In this document: piece after piece, positions 50,101 to 60,515 of the stretch
Position numbering within the stretch: position 1 is the stretch's first letter
Layout: each line of letters starts with the position of its first letter
Assembly (NCBI GenBank): GCA_037176905.1
Contig: JBBBWG010024334.1
Location: 1-64,000, forward strand
Direction: 5' to 3'
DNA: 64,000 nucleotides
Source of the DNA: Azolla pinnata
Lineage: Eukaryota; Streptophyta; Polypodiopsida; Salviniales; Salviniaceae
Notes under the pieces: model-generated
Seen by the model: only the letters and a program-made list of their open reading frames with translations
Database searches by the model: none
Told to the model about the DNA's origin: nothing
Program-made: the position numbers and the translations under genes

Positions 50101-50833
50101 CTGCAGGAGAAGGTGAAGGAGAAGCAGAGGCAGACGGAATAGAAGAAGAAGAAATCGCCATGGAAACATTATTATTGTTAGCGCTGCCAGTAGAAGCAGA
50201 AGCAGACGGTTTCATGTAAGCTTCGGTGTTAGCTAAAGATCTGCTGCATCTGGTACGTTTGGATCCATGGCCCCACTGTGGGAGCTGCACGTCCTGGCCG
50301 TCTCTCCATCGCTTGACGCCGCTGCTCCCATGACCATTCATGTCTTTATCATGGTCGCTCATCATCATCATCATATCTGCAGCAGAAGCTCCCATGGTGG
50401 ATGAAGAAATTGGTGCTGCAGGAGCAGATTCGGCCGTATTATTCATGGGAATAATCAACGGATTAGGTCCTCTGCTGATATTGATCTTCGGTGCATCGAC
50501 ACCATTGAAGCTGTGATGAATCAGATTCGATACCATTGATGAGGATCCTCCTCTCACACGAGGGTTTCCATTTCCATCACTACCACTATTGGTGGTGTTA
50601 ACATAAGAAGAAGATGAAGGTAGCAGATCGTTGCCTGTGGCAGAAGCTTTAGGTCCGGCATAGCCGTAGCCAAAGCCATGGCCATTTCCGAAAACTATAC
50701 CTATTCCCCCTTCTTTTCCGCTACCAGGCCTTCTTCTTCCTTCGTTGCTAGCGATGTTCCCACCGTAGCTGATTTGTGCCGTCTTCACTGCAGACGTGCT
50801 AGTGACAACTCGCTTCATCTTCATCTTCTTCAT
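47110..50833 (-). CDS. DUF1639 family protein, at least 4 exons
   Basis: Exons: 49770-50833, 48496-48937, 47245-47322 and 47110-47163, giving 545 residues from the first in-frame ATG. Function is unknown; DUF1639 is a plant-specific domain. The C-terminal part holds the family core in order: EWPRIVLGLTRREKEDDF, LAMKGTSKLPQRPKKRLK, YCTPGYWLTDLSRGRYDV, REKKCTKK, ARGLKHMESADSDS. The N-terminal two thirds are low complexity: Gly/Asn-rich, a poly-Met stretch, Ser/Ala-rich, then a long Glu run encoded by a CTT/CTC tract near 49990-50090, and a poly-Arg patch. A splice acceptor (ttgtgcag) sits at about 50887, so a leader or coding exon probably lies further upstream and the true N-terminus may be longer. 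Nuclear location is suggested only by the basic clusters. Confidence 0.85.
47323..48495. repeat. DUF1639 intron 2 with diverged short repeats
   Basis: A 1.17-kb intron rich in A and C with imperfect repeats (for example gtggcatgaac...atcatc...agaatcacataa at about 47751 and 47823, and many acatacataca motifs). No gene. Confidence 0.5.
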
Positions 50834-51703
50834 CTTCTTCTTCTTCTCATCCTCCTGCTGGGAGAACAATGTTCCGACCTCTCTGCACAAATTATTTTAC
50901 CACAGAGGAAGAAAGAATATGGATCAGTAGGCGTAGCAGAGAAGAAACTCTTTAATTAGACCAAAACTATGTTTTATTCAGACAGATAGATTTTACCCTG
51001 TATGTTACAGGGATCTCTCGACAGGGAAGATGAGGGAGAAGATGAAGATGAAGATGAAGATGAAGATCATGGTGAAGAATACGAAGGTGAGGAAGATGAA
51101 GATGAAGATGAAGATCAGGACGAACAGTAAGAGCGATCTGTGTCTTAGAGTAAAGAGAGAGAGGGGAGCGAGAGCGGGGTGGGGGGGGAGACAGAGAGAG
51201 ATTTAAGATGTGAATTTGTTCAGACGAGAAGCAATGTTCATGCACACATACATACATCAAAGCAGTTCCATTTCCAATGTATGCCGAAGGACGAGGTAGA
51301 AGAAGACACGCATCAGTGAGCAGGAGGCGAGAAGAAACCCTAATTATACCGACATCAGACAGAGAAACGGAGAAGGAGAGGGAGCAACTGGAATCTCTTC
51401 TAGAAGAAAAGCTTCTCATGCTCCTTCCGCTCCCGCTCTCCCCAGTTTTTTTTTTCCCCTGATAGGAACACAAAAGCCTTCGCATCGATCTTTCTGACAC
51501 GCAGAAACACTTGCACACAGCTACGTCTATGGCGACCTCGAGATGCAGGAACGCAGCCTGATGCTATGCATTATGGGAACAGATGGACGCAAACAGGGAA
51601 GGCAAACGGACAGAGAAAATCGAGAACGTTAGGGAAGCGGCTAGAAGAGAAGGGAGAGAGGGGGGCGAGAGAGAGACATTTCTATTACAGACATGGGAGA
51701 GAA

Positions 51704-51957
51704 ACAAACCTCATGTCGCCAGCGATGGAGGCAAGCGACAGACGGAAGATCGGAGAGAGAGGGAGAGGGGAGAGAGGGAGNNNNNNNNNNNNNNNNNNNN
51801 NNNNNNNNNNNNNNNNNNNNNNNNNNNNNNNNNNNNNNNNNNNNNNNNNNNNNNNNNNNNNNNNNNNNNNNNNNNNNNNNACAAACCTCATGTCGCCAGC
51901 GATGGAGGCAAGCGACAGACGGAAGATCGGAGAGAGAGGGAGAGGGGAGAGAGGGAG
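51704..51957. other. Assembly gap of 100 N (51781-51880) with identical 77-bp flanks
   Basis: The 77 bases before the N run (51704-51780, starting acaaacctcatgtcgccagc) are repeated exactly straight after it (51881-51957). A fixed 100-N spacer between identical contig ends is the signature of an unmerged overlap or of an unresolved tandem repeat. Open frames crossing the gap are not real. Confidence 0.95.
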
Positions 51958-52224
51958 GGATCAACGATAGACCATTCAGGAGGAGCGAATTCGAAACTGT
52001 TGGAAGCAGATCACAGCGAGGGGCTCGGAGAGATGGAGATTAGCATGGAGAGGGGGATTTCTTCAGTGTGTTGCACAAAGCAAATCCCTTTCTCTGCGGA
52101 AGGGAGCAAACGGAACGTTTCGTGGCGATGGCGATGGAGACGGCGATGGAGAAACACGTTTCGGATGCGACCAGTTGGCAGAAGCGGAGGTCGGGAGTGA
52201 AGGGGGGGGTACGTTAACTGCAGA

Positions 52225-52660
52225 TGGCGGAGAAGAAGAAGAAGAAGAAGAAGAAGAAGAAGAGGGAGATGGAGATGGAGATGGAGATGGAGATGGAGAT
52301 GGAGAATGGAGATGTTGCGAAGCTTGGGAGCATCAGAAAAGCAGCGGTTCTTCTTGTGCAGGTGGAAACGGGGGAGGGGAGCGGAGGAGCTCTGCGCCGA
52401 AGACGAAGCCTGCAGGTAATGGAGACGAAGGCGAAGACGAATGAGGAAATGGAAGCTCTCTCTGCAGATTGTGGAGCACAGACAGAGAAGACACAGAAGA
52501 AGAAGAAGAAGAAGAAGAAGAAGAAGGAGGTGATGAAGATGAAGATGAAGATGAAGATGATGATGAAGAAGAAGAAGAAAGAAGAAAGAAAGAAGAAAGA
52601 CGAAAGAAGAAGAACGAAGAAGAAGAAGAAGAAGAAGAAGAAGAAAAGCAGGTATTAAAA
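52225..52660 (+). repeat. GAA / GATGGA / GATGAA microsatellite cluster
   Basis: Several purine runs: (GAA)n at about 52230-52262, (GGAGAT)n at about 52263-52310, and (GAA)n with GATGAA at about 52496-52648. Glu- or Lys-rich frames arise from the repeats. No gene is supported between 50834 and 57474. Confidence 0.9.
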
Positions 52661-52689
52661 ATGGCAGGGGCCAGAAATTGTAAATAAAT

Positions 52690-54400
52690 AAGAATAATTC
52701 CATAAAATACACACTCGATTCAATTCTGCGATTTGCGTAATTCTCAATTGTTTTCTTTTCCTTTTCCTTTTCTCTTTTTTTTTACTTGATTTCTTTTTTT
52801 ACCTCGTTGTTTTCTTTTTTTCTTCTCCTTTTTTTTTTAACCCCGGCTTTGAATTTGTTTTCTATTTTTTTTTTGTTTTTTGGCTTTGATTTTTGTTTTC
52901 TATTTTCTTTGTTTTTCGGGTTTAATTTTTGTTTTCTACCTTTTGTTTTTGGGCTTCATGAAGAAAATTCAATTAAAAAAAAAACTAAATCGAAAATTCT
53001 GCGATCTGCGCAGTTCATTTTTTAACTCCCTTTTTTAACCTAATTGTTTTCTCATCTTTGGATTAATTGTTTTCTAATTTTTTGGCTTAATTGTTTTCTA
53101 ATTTTTTGGCTTACTTGTCTTCTAATCTTTGGGTTAATTGTTTTCTAATTGTTTGCTTAATTGTTTTCTAATTGTTTGCTTAATTGCTTTCTAATTGTTT
53201 GCTTAATTGTTTTCTAATTGTTTGCTTAATTGTTTTCTAATTTTTTGCTTAATTTTTTTCTAATTGTTTGCTTAATTTTTTTTCTAATTGTTTGCTTAAT
53301 TGTTTTCTAACTTTTTGCTTAATTGTTTTCTGATTTTTTGCTTAATTGTTTTCTAATTTCTTGCTTAATTGTTTTCTAATTGTTTGCTTACCTGTTTTCT
53401 AATGTTTTGCTTAATTGTTTTCTAATGTTTTGCTTAATTGCTTCTTCATTTCCTTCAAAAATGGCAGTGGGAAATATAAAACAAACTAAATTGAAAATTC
53501 TGCGATCTGCGTAATTCATTTTTAACTCCTTTTTTTACCTCCTTTTTTTTGCTGGTTTTTTTGCTTAATTGTTTTCTAATTTTTCGCTTAATTGTTTTCT
53601 GATTGTTTGCTTAATTGTTTTCTAATTGTTTGCTTAATTGTTTTGTAATTTCTTGCTTACTTGCTTCTTCATTTCCTTCAAAAATGGCAGTGGGAAAATT
53701 TTTAAAAACTAAATTAAATTCTGCGATTTGCGTAATTCATTTTTGACTCGTTGTTTAACTCCTTTTTTTGCTGGTTTTTGCTTAATTTTTTTCTAATTTT
53801 TTGCTTAATTGCTTATTCATTTCCTTCAAAACTGGCAGGGGGGAAATTTTAGGAACTAAATTAAAAATTCTGCGATCTGCGTAATTCATTTTTTAACTCG
53901 TTGTTTAACTCCTGTTTTTTGCTGGTTTTTTCCTAATTGTCTTCTAATTTTTTGCTTAATTGCTTCTTCATTTCTTCAAAAATGTCTAATTTTCTTATTT
54001 TAGCTCTTATTTTCTTGCTAATCTTTGCCTAATTTTTTTCTAATGTTTTTGCTTAGTTGCTTCTTCATTTCTTCTAAAAGGTCAGGGGCAAACTAAATTC
54101 AGCGATTTGCGTAACTCTTCGTTTTTGCTTAATGTTTAACTCGTTTTCTTTGGTTACTTTTGGCTTAATTGCTCTCTAATTCTTCTGCTAATCTTTGCTT
54201 AATTTTCTCATTCATTTCTTAAAAAATGGCAGGGACAAACAAAACTAGCTTAATTTCAGCGATTTTACGTCATTCGTTTTTCGCTTAGTTTTTGCTTAAT
54301 TGTAAACTCGTTTTGTTTCTCTGGCTAGTATTGGCTTAATTGCTTTCTAATTCTTCTGCTAATCTTTGCTTAATTTTTCATTAAAAATGGCAGGGACAAA
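52690..54400 (+). repeat. T-rich minisatellite with two-level structure, 1.7 kb
   Basis: A unit of about 22 bases (tgcttaattgttttctaatt) is repeated some twenty times between 53040 and 53460 and again later. Superimposed is a longer unit joining gcttcttcatttccttcaaaaatggcag to ctgcgatttgcgtaattcat and aactcctttttttgctgg, seen about six times (near 53445, 53665, 53810, 53965, 54060, 54200). Copies get shorter and more diverged to the right. Confidence 0.88.
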
Positions 54401-56099
54401 AAGCAGAGAACATTTAGTGCGCTCTAATTAACCCATGCCAATAATAACCGTATTCCTTCTCGTGTCTTCTTTGTTGATCTCACTCCATCGATTCCCCAAA
54501 TGAATCCTAATTAAGCTCGCTAATCATCTCCCTTTCGAATCGAGCTTTCCGTAAGCTTGCAATTTGTTTTTCGACTTCTTTCTCTGCCTTGGTTAATCTT
54601 CCCCAAATCCCGGATCGATTCCATTAATCTTCTGATTCACCCTTCCGATTTGGTTGAGGCGATTGATTAGCTTAATCAAGGGTTGGGTTAACGCCTTCTA
54701 AGAGAGGCTAATTACGATTAGACTTAGGGGTTTTTGTAGTTGATCATTTGTAACACAACCTTCACAGATCGCTTGAATCTTGCGATAAAAATACGTACAT
54801 AGATTCTTTTTGTTTTAGTGATTCGGTTTCACACTTTCGCTTCTACGTTTTGCTCGTGTCCACACTCTTGTCTCAATGTCTCTACTCGATCAATGGTTTG
54901 TTGATCAACTTGTTTCTGTTAAGAGAATCGTCAGCTTCTCTGTATGGCAAACGGCAGATATACGATTGAGCTTTCCACTGAATCTTGCCCATATGTGTGT
55001 AGCACAAAACACGTGCAATCTGCGGATCGAGCGATCTGTTAGGCTAGGTATGTGCATATACAGACGATTTTGCCGATCAAAGCCTTCGGTCGTCGAGGCC
55101 TTTTCGACAAAGGTTGTAACAGATAGAGGGCTTCTGATCGATGAGATGGAGCACCGAATTGCGAGGAGCTTCCTAGTAAACAAACACCATCATGTTGGGA
55201 GCCGCATTCTGCAGTCCATGCAATACTGTTGTTTCTTCTTCTTCTTCTTCTTCTTCTGTTAAGGAGATCCTTTCGAGCGAGGAATAGCAGAGTGGGGCCA
55301 TCATCTTTCTGCGATCGGCTTCCGGAACGAATTCGGAGCCACAAAACCAAACTGGGGAAGCCTCGACAAAAACTTAAAACAAAGAAGATCCATCAAGCAT
55401 CGCAACGGAACGTAGAGACAGATCGATCGATTTCGACGATCGCCTCCGCAGGTCAAATACAAGCTAGCGAAAGAAGCATGCATCATGGCCTGCATTTAGC
55501 GCATTCTACGCTTAATCTAGCGTACTTAAGAACCCAACCTCGCTTGCTTGCTTCTCCCGATGAACCCAACCTCGCCAAATTCAGCAATTTATTGTCTAGC
55601 TTCTGGGGCGATCTGGCAATAAATTGCTAGCTTCCGGGGCGATCTAGCAAAACCCCTAACCCCTAAACCCTAACCCTAAACCCCACAGGGGCAAAGACGT
55701 CGTAAGCTAGAACAAAGTTCTAACCAGATAAGATCTGTGAATCTTATTGTACCTCCGAGAATCGACACCCTCTGTACATTGCTGTGAGCATCTGTTGCGG
55801 GATAAAAATGTCATAGCGTGCGCAGTTTGTAGATCGTTCGACTCGACGATTCTCTCGCGATCGGCGTTGCTGACCAAATACGGAACCTCATACTCGGCGA
55901 TCGCCGAATCGTCACCCTAGATCCTCCGGCGTGCTCGAATCGGACTCTTTTGCCAGGGGGGGAAAACACAGAAAAAAAAAAACATTCACCCTTTTCATCG
56001 TCGCGGCAACAGAGGGCTCGATTCCACCACAACTCGGCCAGAAATCGGCACTGCTGTTCCTTCTCTTCTTCGATTGCTTCCCAGATTGATTGGAGCAGT
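54401..56099. other. Intergenic with small repeats
   Basis: No recognised gene. It contains a TTC run at about 55230-55258, a two-copy 35-bp repeat at about 55585-55650 (aatttattgtctagcttctgg / aataaattgctagcttccgg), and a short telomere-like patch aacccctaaaccctaaccctaaac at about 55651-55684. The open frame at 54876-55262 has no family signature. Confidence 0.5.
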
Positions 56100-56655
56100 A
56101 TCCGCATCAGACTGCTGGAGCTGTGAACTTGTGCCCATCTCCGAATCAGACTGCCGCTGGAGCTGCGAATTGTTCCCGCGTACGAATCGAACCACCAGAG
56201 CTGTGAATTGTGCCCGCGTTTCCAGAATCAGACTACCGGAGCTATGAAACCTCGAGCCCCATAGTTTGCATCAGACTGCTAGCGCTATGAACTGTGCTCA
56301 TATCCGAATCAGAACTACTAGAGCTATGAATGAATTGTTCCCGTATCCGCAGCAGACAACGGGAGCTGTGAATCGTGCCGATATCCGAATCAGAGTACTA
56401 GAGCTCTGTATTTTGTCCATATCTGAATCAGACTACTGGAGTTGTGGATCGTGCCCGTATTTGCATCAATGCCCATATATCCCGAATCAGACTACTGGAG
56501 TTCTGAATCGTGTCCATATCTGCATCAGACCACTGGCGTTATGTCCGTGTTGCGAATTCAAAGTACCGAAGCAGTGCGAATCGTGCCCATATCCGAATCG
56601 AGCCCCTGGGCTTTGCGAATTGTGCCCATATCCGAATCAGACTGCCGAAGCTACT
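56100..56655 (+). repeat. About 41-bp tandem repeat, roughly 13 copies
   Basis: Unit gaatcagactactggagctg followed by tgaatcgtgcccatatcc, repeated with substitutions and indels across about 550 bases. Frames through it are open but drift in phase, so I do not call a protein. Confidence 0.88.
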
Positions 56656-56802
56656 GCATCGGCTGCTCGGATCGATCGCAGCTGCCAACGATTCGATCCC
56701 TCTCGGTGCTTCTTCCTCCCAATCTGTCATCGCAGCAATTCGACACCGTGAAAAATCCTTCTCATGATCAAGAAAGGATTCTTGGGTCCAACAAGGTTCA
56801 GG

Positions 56803-56806
56803 GTTC

Positions 56807-56837
<31 letters not shown>

Positions 56838-56850
56838 TCTAGCGTTTAGG
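56803..56850 (+). repeat. Telomere-like TTAGGG/TTTAGGG patch
   Basis: gggttagggttagggtttagggttagggttt, a short cluster of telo-box-type motifs about 620 bases upstream of the nucleoporin ATG. Confidence 0.85.
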
Positions 56851-56986
56851 GTTCAGAATGGTGCTTAGGAGAGTCATGGAGAGCTTCGGAGGGGCCCTGC
56901 CGGAATTTCAGTAAACTGGGCGAAAGTTAGGGTTTCTGTTTCTGCTCAGAGTTCCCGGTTCCTGCAGATCCACAGCTCCATCGCTC

Positions 56987-57330
56987 GGGGAAAATTAGGG
57001 TTTTGTTCGTTGCTGCGAGAAGGCCCTTCATCTTCACCAAGCCGGGGAAAATTAGGGTTTTGTTCGTTGCTGCGAGAAGGCCCTCCCTCTTCACCAAGCC
57101 GGGGAAAATTAGGGTTTTGTTTCTTCCTGCGAGAAGGCCCTTCCTCTTCACCAAGCCGGGGAAAATTAGGGTTTTGTTCCTTCCTGCGAGAAGGCCCTTC
57201 ATCTTCACCTAGCCGGGGAAAATTAGGGTTTTGTTCCTTCCTGCGAGAAGGCCCTTCGTCTTCACCAAGCCGGGGAAAATTAGGGTTTTGTTCCTTCCTG
57301 CAAGAAGCCCTTCATCTCTCTCTCTCTCTC
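56987..57330 (+). repeat. Exact-period 57-bp tandem repeat, 6 copies, in the nucleoporin 5' region
   Basis: Units start ggggaaaattagggttttgt at 56987, 57044, 57101, 57158, 57215 and 57272 (period exactly 57 = 19 codons) and continue tgcgagaaggcccttcatct. Because 57 is a multiple of three and the unit lacks stops in several frames, long repeat frames run on both strands, but the array contains no ATG on the plus strand. Probably the transcribed leader or core promoter of the gene at 57475; a donor-like aag|gtattc follows at 57369. Confidence 0.93.
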
Positions 57331-57474
57331 TCTCACAGGGTTTCGATCCTCAACAAAGCACCCACCAAGGTATTCTGCCCCTCCATCCTCACCCCACCGC
57401 TTGCCCTAACCCTAAAACCGGATCTGTGAATCGCAATTGCCTTCTTCTTTTACGGTTTCTTTGCAGAGTTAGCG

Positions 57475-60400
57475 ATGCCGAAGGCTCGTGCATATGGCGA
57501 GGAAGCTCTTGGAGGCGCTGGAGGGAAGGTTCGGCTACTTCTTGCTCGTCGACGGGGCATGAAAGCCACCCCTTACGATCGGCCCAATCCGCCTTCTTCT
57601 CCTTCTTCTTCGGGTTCTGTAGCTTCTCGTCTCCTCAGCACCTGCTCACGTGTGGTCGCATCCACTGCATCATACGTCTTCTCATCATTCTTTGGACATC
57701 ACAAGCTGCCCCAGATTGCCGGAGGTAATGGATCAAGACAGAGCGATTTCTTTTTCTTCGTGCATGCTTTGAAGTAAGAGATGGAGATAGGAAATGATGT
57801 ATGTGAGTGGCCTTGTGCCTTAAGCCATTACACGTTGACTGGTGCACGCGGTGATTGATTGATTGATCGATAAGGATGAGGGCAATTTTGGCAGCGGATT
57901 TGCGGTAATGCTGGGATAGATGGAAATGGTATTGATTTTATCGAGAGTAGCCAGTAGCCGCGATGACGGGTGGCGATGCAGACACCTCTTTGATCGCTTT
58001 GTAGCTTTCTTTAGCAGTTTCTGTAGTGATGCTATTGATCTCGATGCAAAAATGTATGATGATATTGAGGTCTCCTGAAGGGATTCATCATATCCACGAG
58101 GATATCAAACGGAGTGGATGATGGTTGTGAATGAATGCATTGATGATAGCCTTATGCCATGCAATGACAATCCCTTCCATGCAGTTACCTAATGATGGGT
58201 GCATGCTGATGGAAAATACTGACGTCAGTGTGAATACGATAACAACGATGGGGATGGAGATCATTACGCATGTATAATGACGTGGTAAAGGAGCCCATTC
58301 ATTTGTTGGGTTGTAAAGTAATTTTGGCCTTTCTCCATTTTCTCCTTCTTTACAGGGCAAGATGAAGACAAGCCACAAGATTTTGTGGAACCCTCTTTCA
58401 AGAAGAGCTTTCTAGAAGTGCCCGTGGAAGGACAAGAATTCGATAACGTGGAAGGCATAATACAGCATGGGATGCCAACCAGGTAATGCACATTGAAGAT
58501 CTAGCAATGTGTATGTACACATACACACATGTATTTATGTACGTATGTATGTACGCGTTTTAAGCTTGAAGTGGTAGCTTGGAATATTGCCAAAAATTTG
58601 AGCAATGGTGGTGCTTGGCAGTGCATTTTTCAATACAGATGAAGCGGATCAAATCTCAGGTTTTCTGCGGACACAAGCAATTGAGCACATCAGCACAGCG
58701 GAAAGACGTGGGGGTGAAGCCGTAGGAAGTGAAAGCATTCAATCTATCATTTCTGAAGCTCAGAGGTGGAGAGAAGAGCTGAAGAAAGCTCGGGTAGAAA
58801 CCGCGAGCACTCCTGTCCAAGTGGCCCGGGCCTTCATGGGAAGGCGGAATTCATCAATGACACCATTGTCCTCCTTGCGAAGCGTAGATCGAGAAATAGG
58901 AAGTGCAGTTACCGAAGCTCGGGCAATGCCAGGTTCAAGGCAGTTAGGGTATAGGAATCATCAATCTCCTTCTTCCCACCTGCTAATTGGCCCATCAACA
59001 CGAGCTTTGGGATCGACCATCCGTGAAGAAGGATGGATGTCTGCAGGGCATTTGAGAAAAGCCCAAGAAAGTGTAATCCACAGCGTAAAACCAAGCATGT
59101 ATTCGAGCCAAGCTTGGCCGAATATTATATCACCACCTATTCAGTCTAGTTACACTGCTCTGAAGATCTTGGATACGCTAGAAAAGTTACCATTGTCCCC
59201 AAAAGGGGGAATGCTGGGTGGAGAGTTTAAGCTGCAGATGGAAAAGGCACGGGAGAAATATGAGCATAAGGAGCATTTCTCAGAGACTCTGAGATTCTCT
59301 AATAAGCTTGATTTTGAAAGCTTGGTGAAGACACCGATGAAGACGGATATCAGTCATGCTAATGCTCTATCTTCAGATGAAATCAGCTCTAATAGCCTAG
59401 CTAAGGAAGTTCACTCCATGAAAGATGAGATTGTGGGTAAACAATCTTTATCTATTGGGAACCTTGTTTCATCACAAGATAATGTGAAACCATTCCCAAT
59501 TGCAGCTACGAGCAACCAAAATGAACCTATATTGAAAGAAAATATACCAGTTTTCCCTTTGGGTCCAGTAGAGAGATCAGTGTCGAAAGATAAGCCTATA
59601 GCGGAAAAGAGTACAGCACTTTTTGCTTCACCTCCATCATCAGAAAGTAACAGTAATCCAACATCTTCAGGGCCATTGGCAGGTGTTCCACCAGTTGTGG
59701 GAGATGAGTTAATAGTGAAAGAGAGTACATTATTATTTACATCATCAGAAAATAACAGAAATTCGACATCATTAGGACAAGGAATGGCAAGTATGCTTCT
59801 AGCCACAGAAAATAATAGAAATTCGGCATCTTTAGGACAATTTGGTCCATTTATATCAGCTTCAGGGACATCCACTGGTCTTACACTTCCTGCAAGTAAG
59901 GAAGAAGGTTCAGTGGAACAGTGTGAAGGAAGAAATGTTTCTCAGACAAGCAGTGTATCAACACCAGGAACTGGTTTGAATCCACTGGAGCTTGGATCTT
60001 CATCACCAGAGTCATCATTCTCATTCAAAGTGACTAGTAACATATCGTCTTCTGCTACAATTGGTATTCCGGCCAGTGTGTCTACAATCCATCCGTTTGC
60101 ACTCTCAGGAACATCGAGTCCAAGTCCTTTCACGTTTTCGAAATTTTCATCGATTCCAAGTTCTGCAGAGGATCCATCTATTGCTATCAATTCTTCTGAC
60201 AAGTTGGGATCATCTTGTGAAGTGGCTCCTTTGCCCGCGTGTGTAACTTCATTGGAAGGGGTACATTCTGGGTCAATGGACCAATCATCGCACGATCAAA
60301 CATTTACTTTTGCATCACAACCCTCATTGTCTGCTACATTTTCTGGTCCGATTGGTAGTTTACCATCATCAGGGTCATTGTTTGGACCTGCTGTATTTGG

Positions 60401-60515
60401 AGGTTTGGCAACAGGAACTACATTTCAAGTAGGTGGAGGGCCTGCCTCTGGTGGTGGCTCAAATGGCTCAGAGAAAACTCATAGGAAGACTGTTAAGCCA
60501 AGGAGGAGGAAGTAA
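57475..60515 (+). CDS. Nuclear-pore nuclear-basket protein, NUP1/NUP136 (KAKU4-related), 3 coding exons
   Basis: Exons: 57475-57724, 58356-58482 and 58622-60515, giving 756 residues. NUP136/NUP1 lines the nucleoplasmic side of the plant nuclear pore and affects mRNA export and nuclear shape. KAKU4 is a related lamina protein. Seen: N-terminal basic segment with KATPYDRP (residues 30-37) and a following amphipathic stretch (SRLLSTCSRVVASTASYVFS), a central STPVQVARAFMGRR motif, SSYTALKILDTLEKLPLSPK, a long Ser/Thr/Asn-rich disordered region, scattered FG/FS/F-x-F-type hydrophobics late (FSFKV, FTFSKF, LFGPAVFGG), and a basic terminus THRKTVKPRRRK. A leader acceptor (tttgcag) lies 8 bases before the ATG. 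True FG dipeptides are few, so the KAKU4 side of the family remains possible. Confidence 0.75.

Noticed and set aside
51566-52200. Open frames crossing the N run
   Set aside because: They read through 100 undefined bases between identical flanks, so continuity is unknown.
57003-57429. Repeat protein with 19-residue units (LREGPSSSPSRGKLGF type)
   Set aside because: No ATG on the plus strand inside the array, the frame is open on the opposite strand too, and the position fits a 5' leader.
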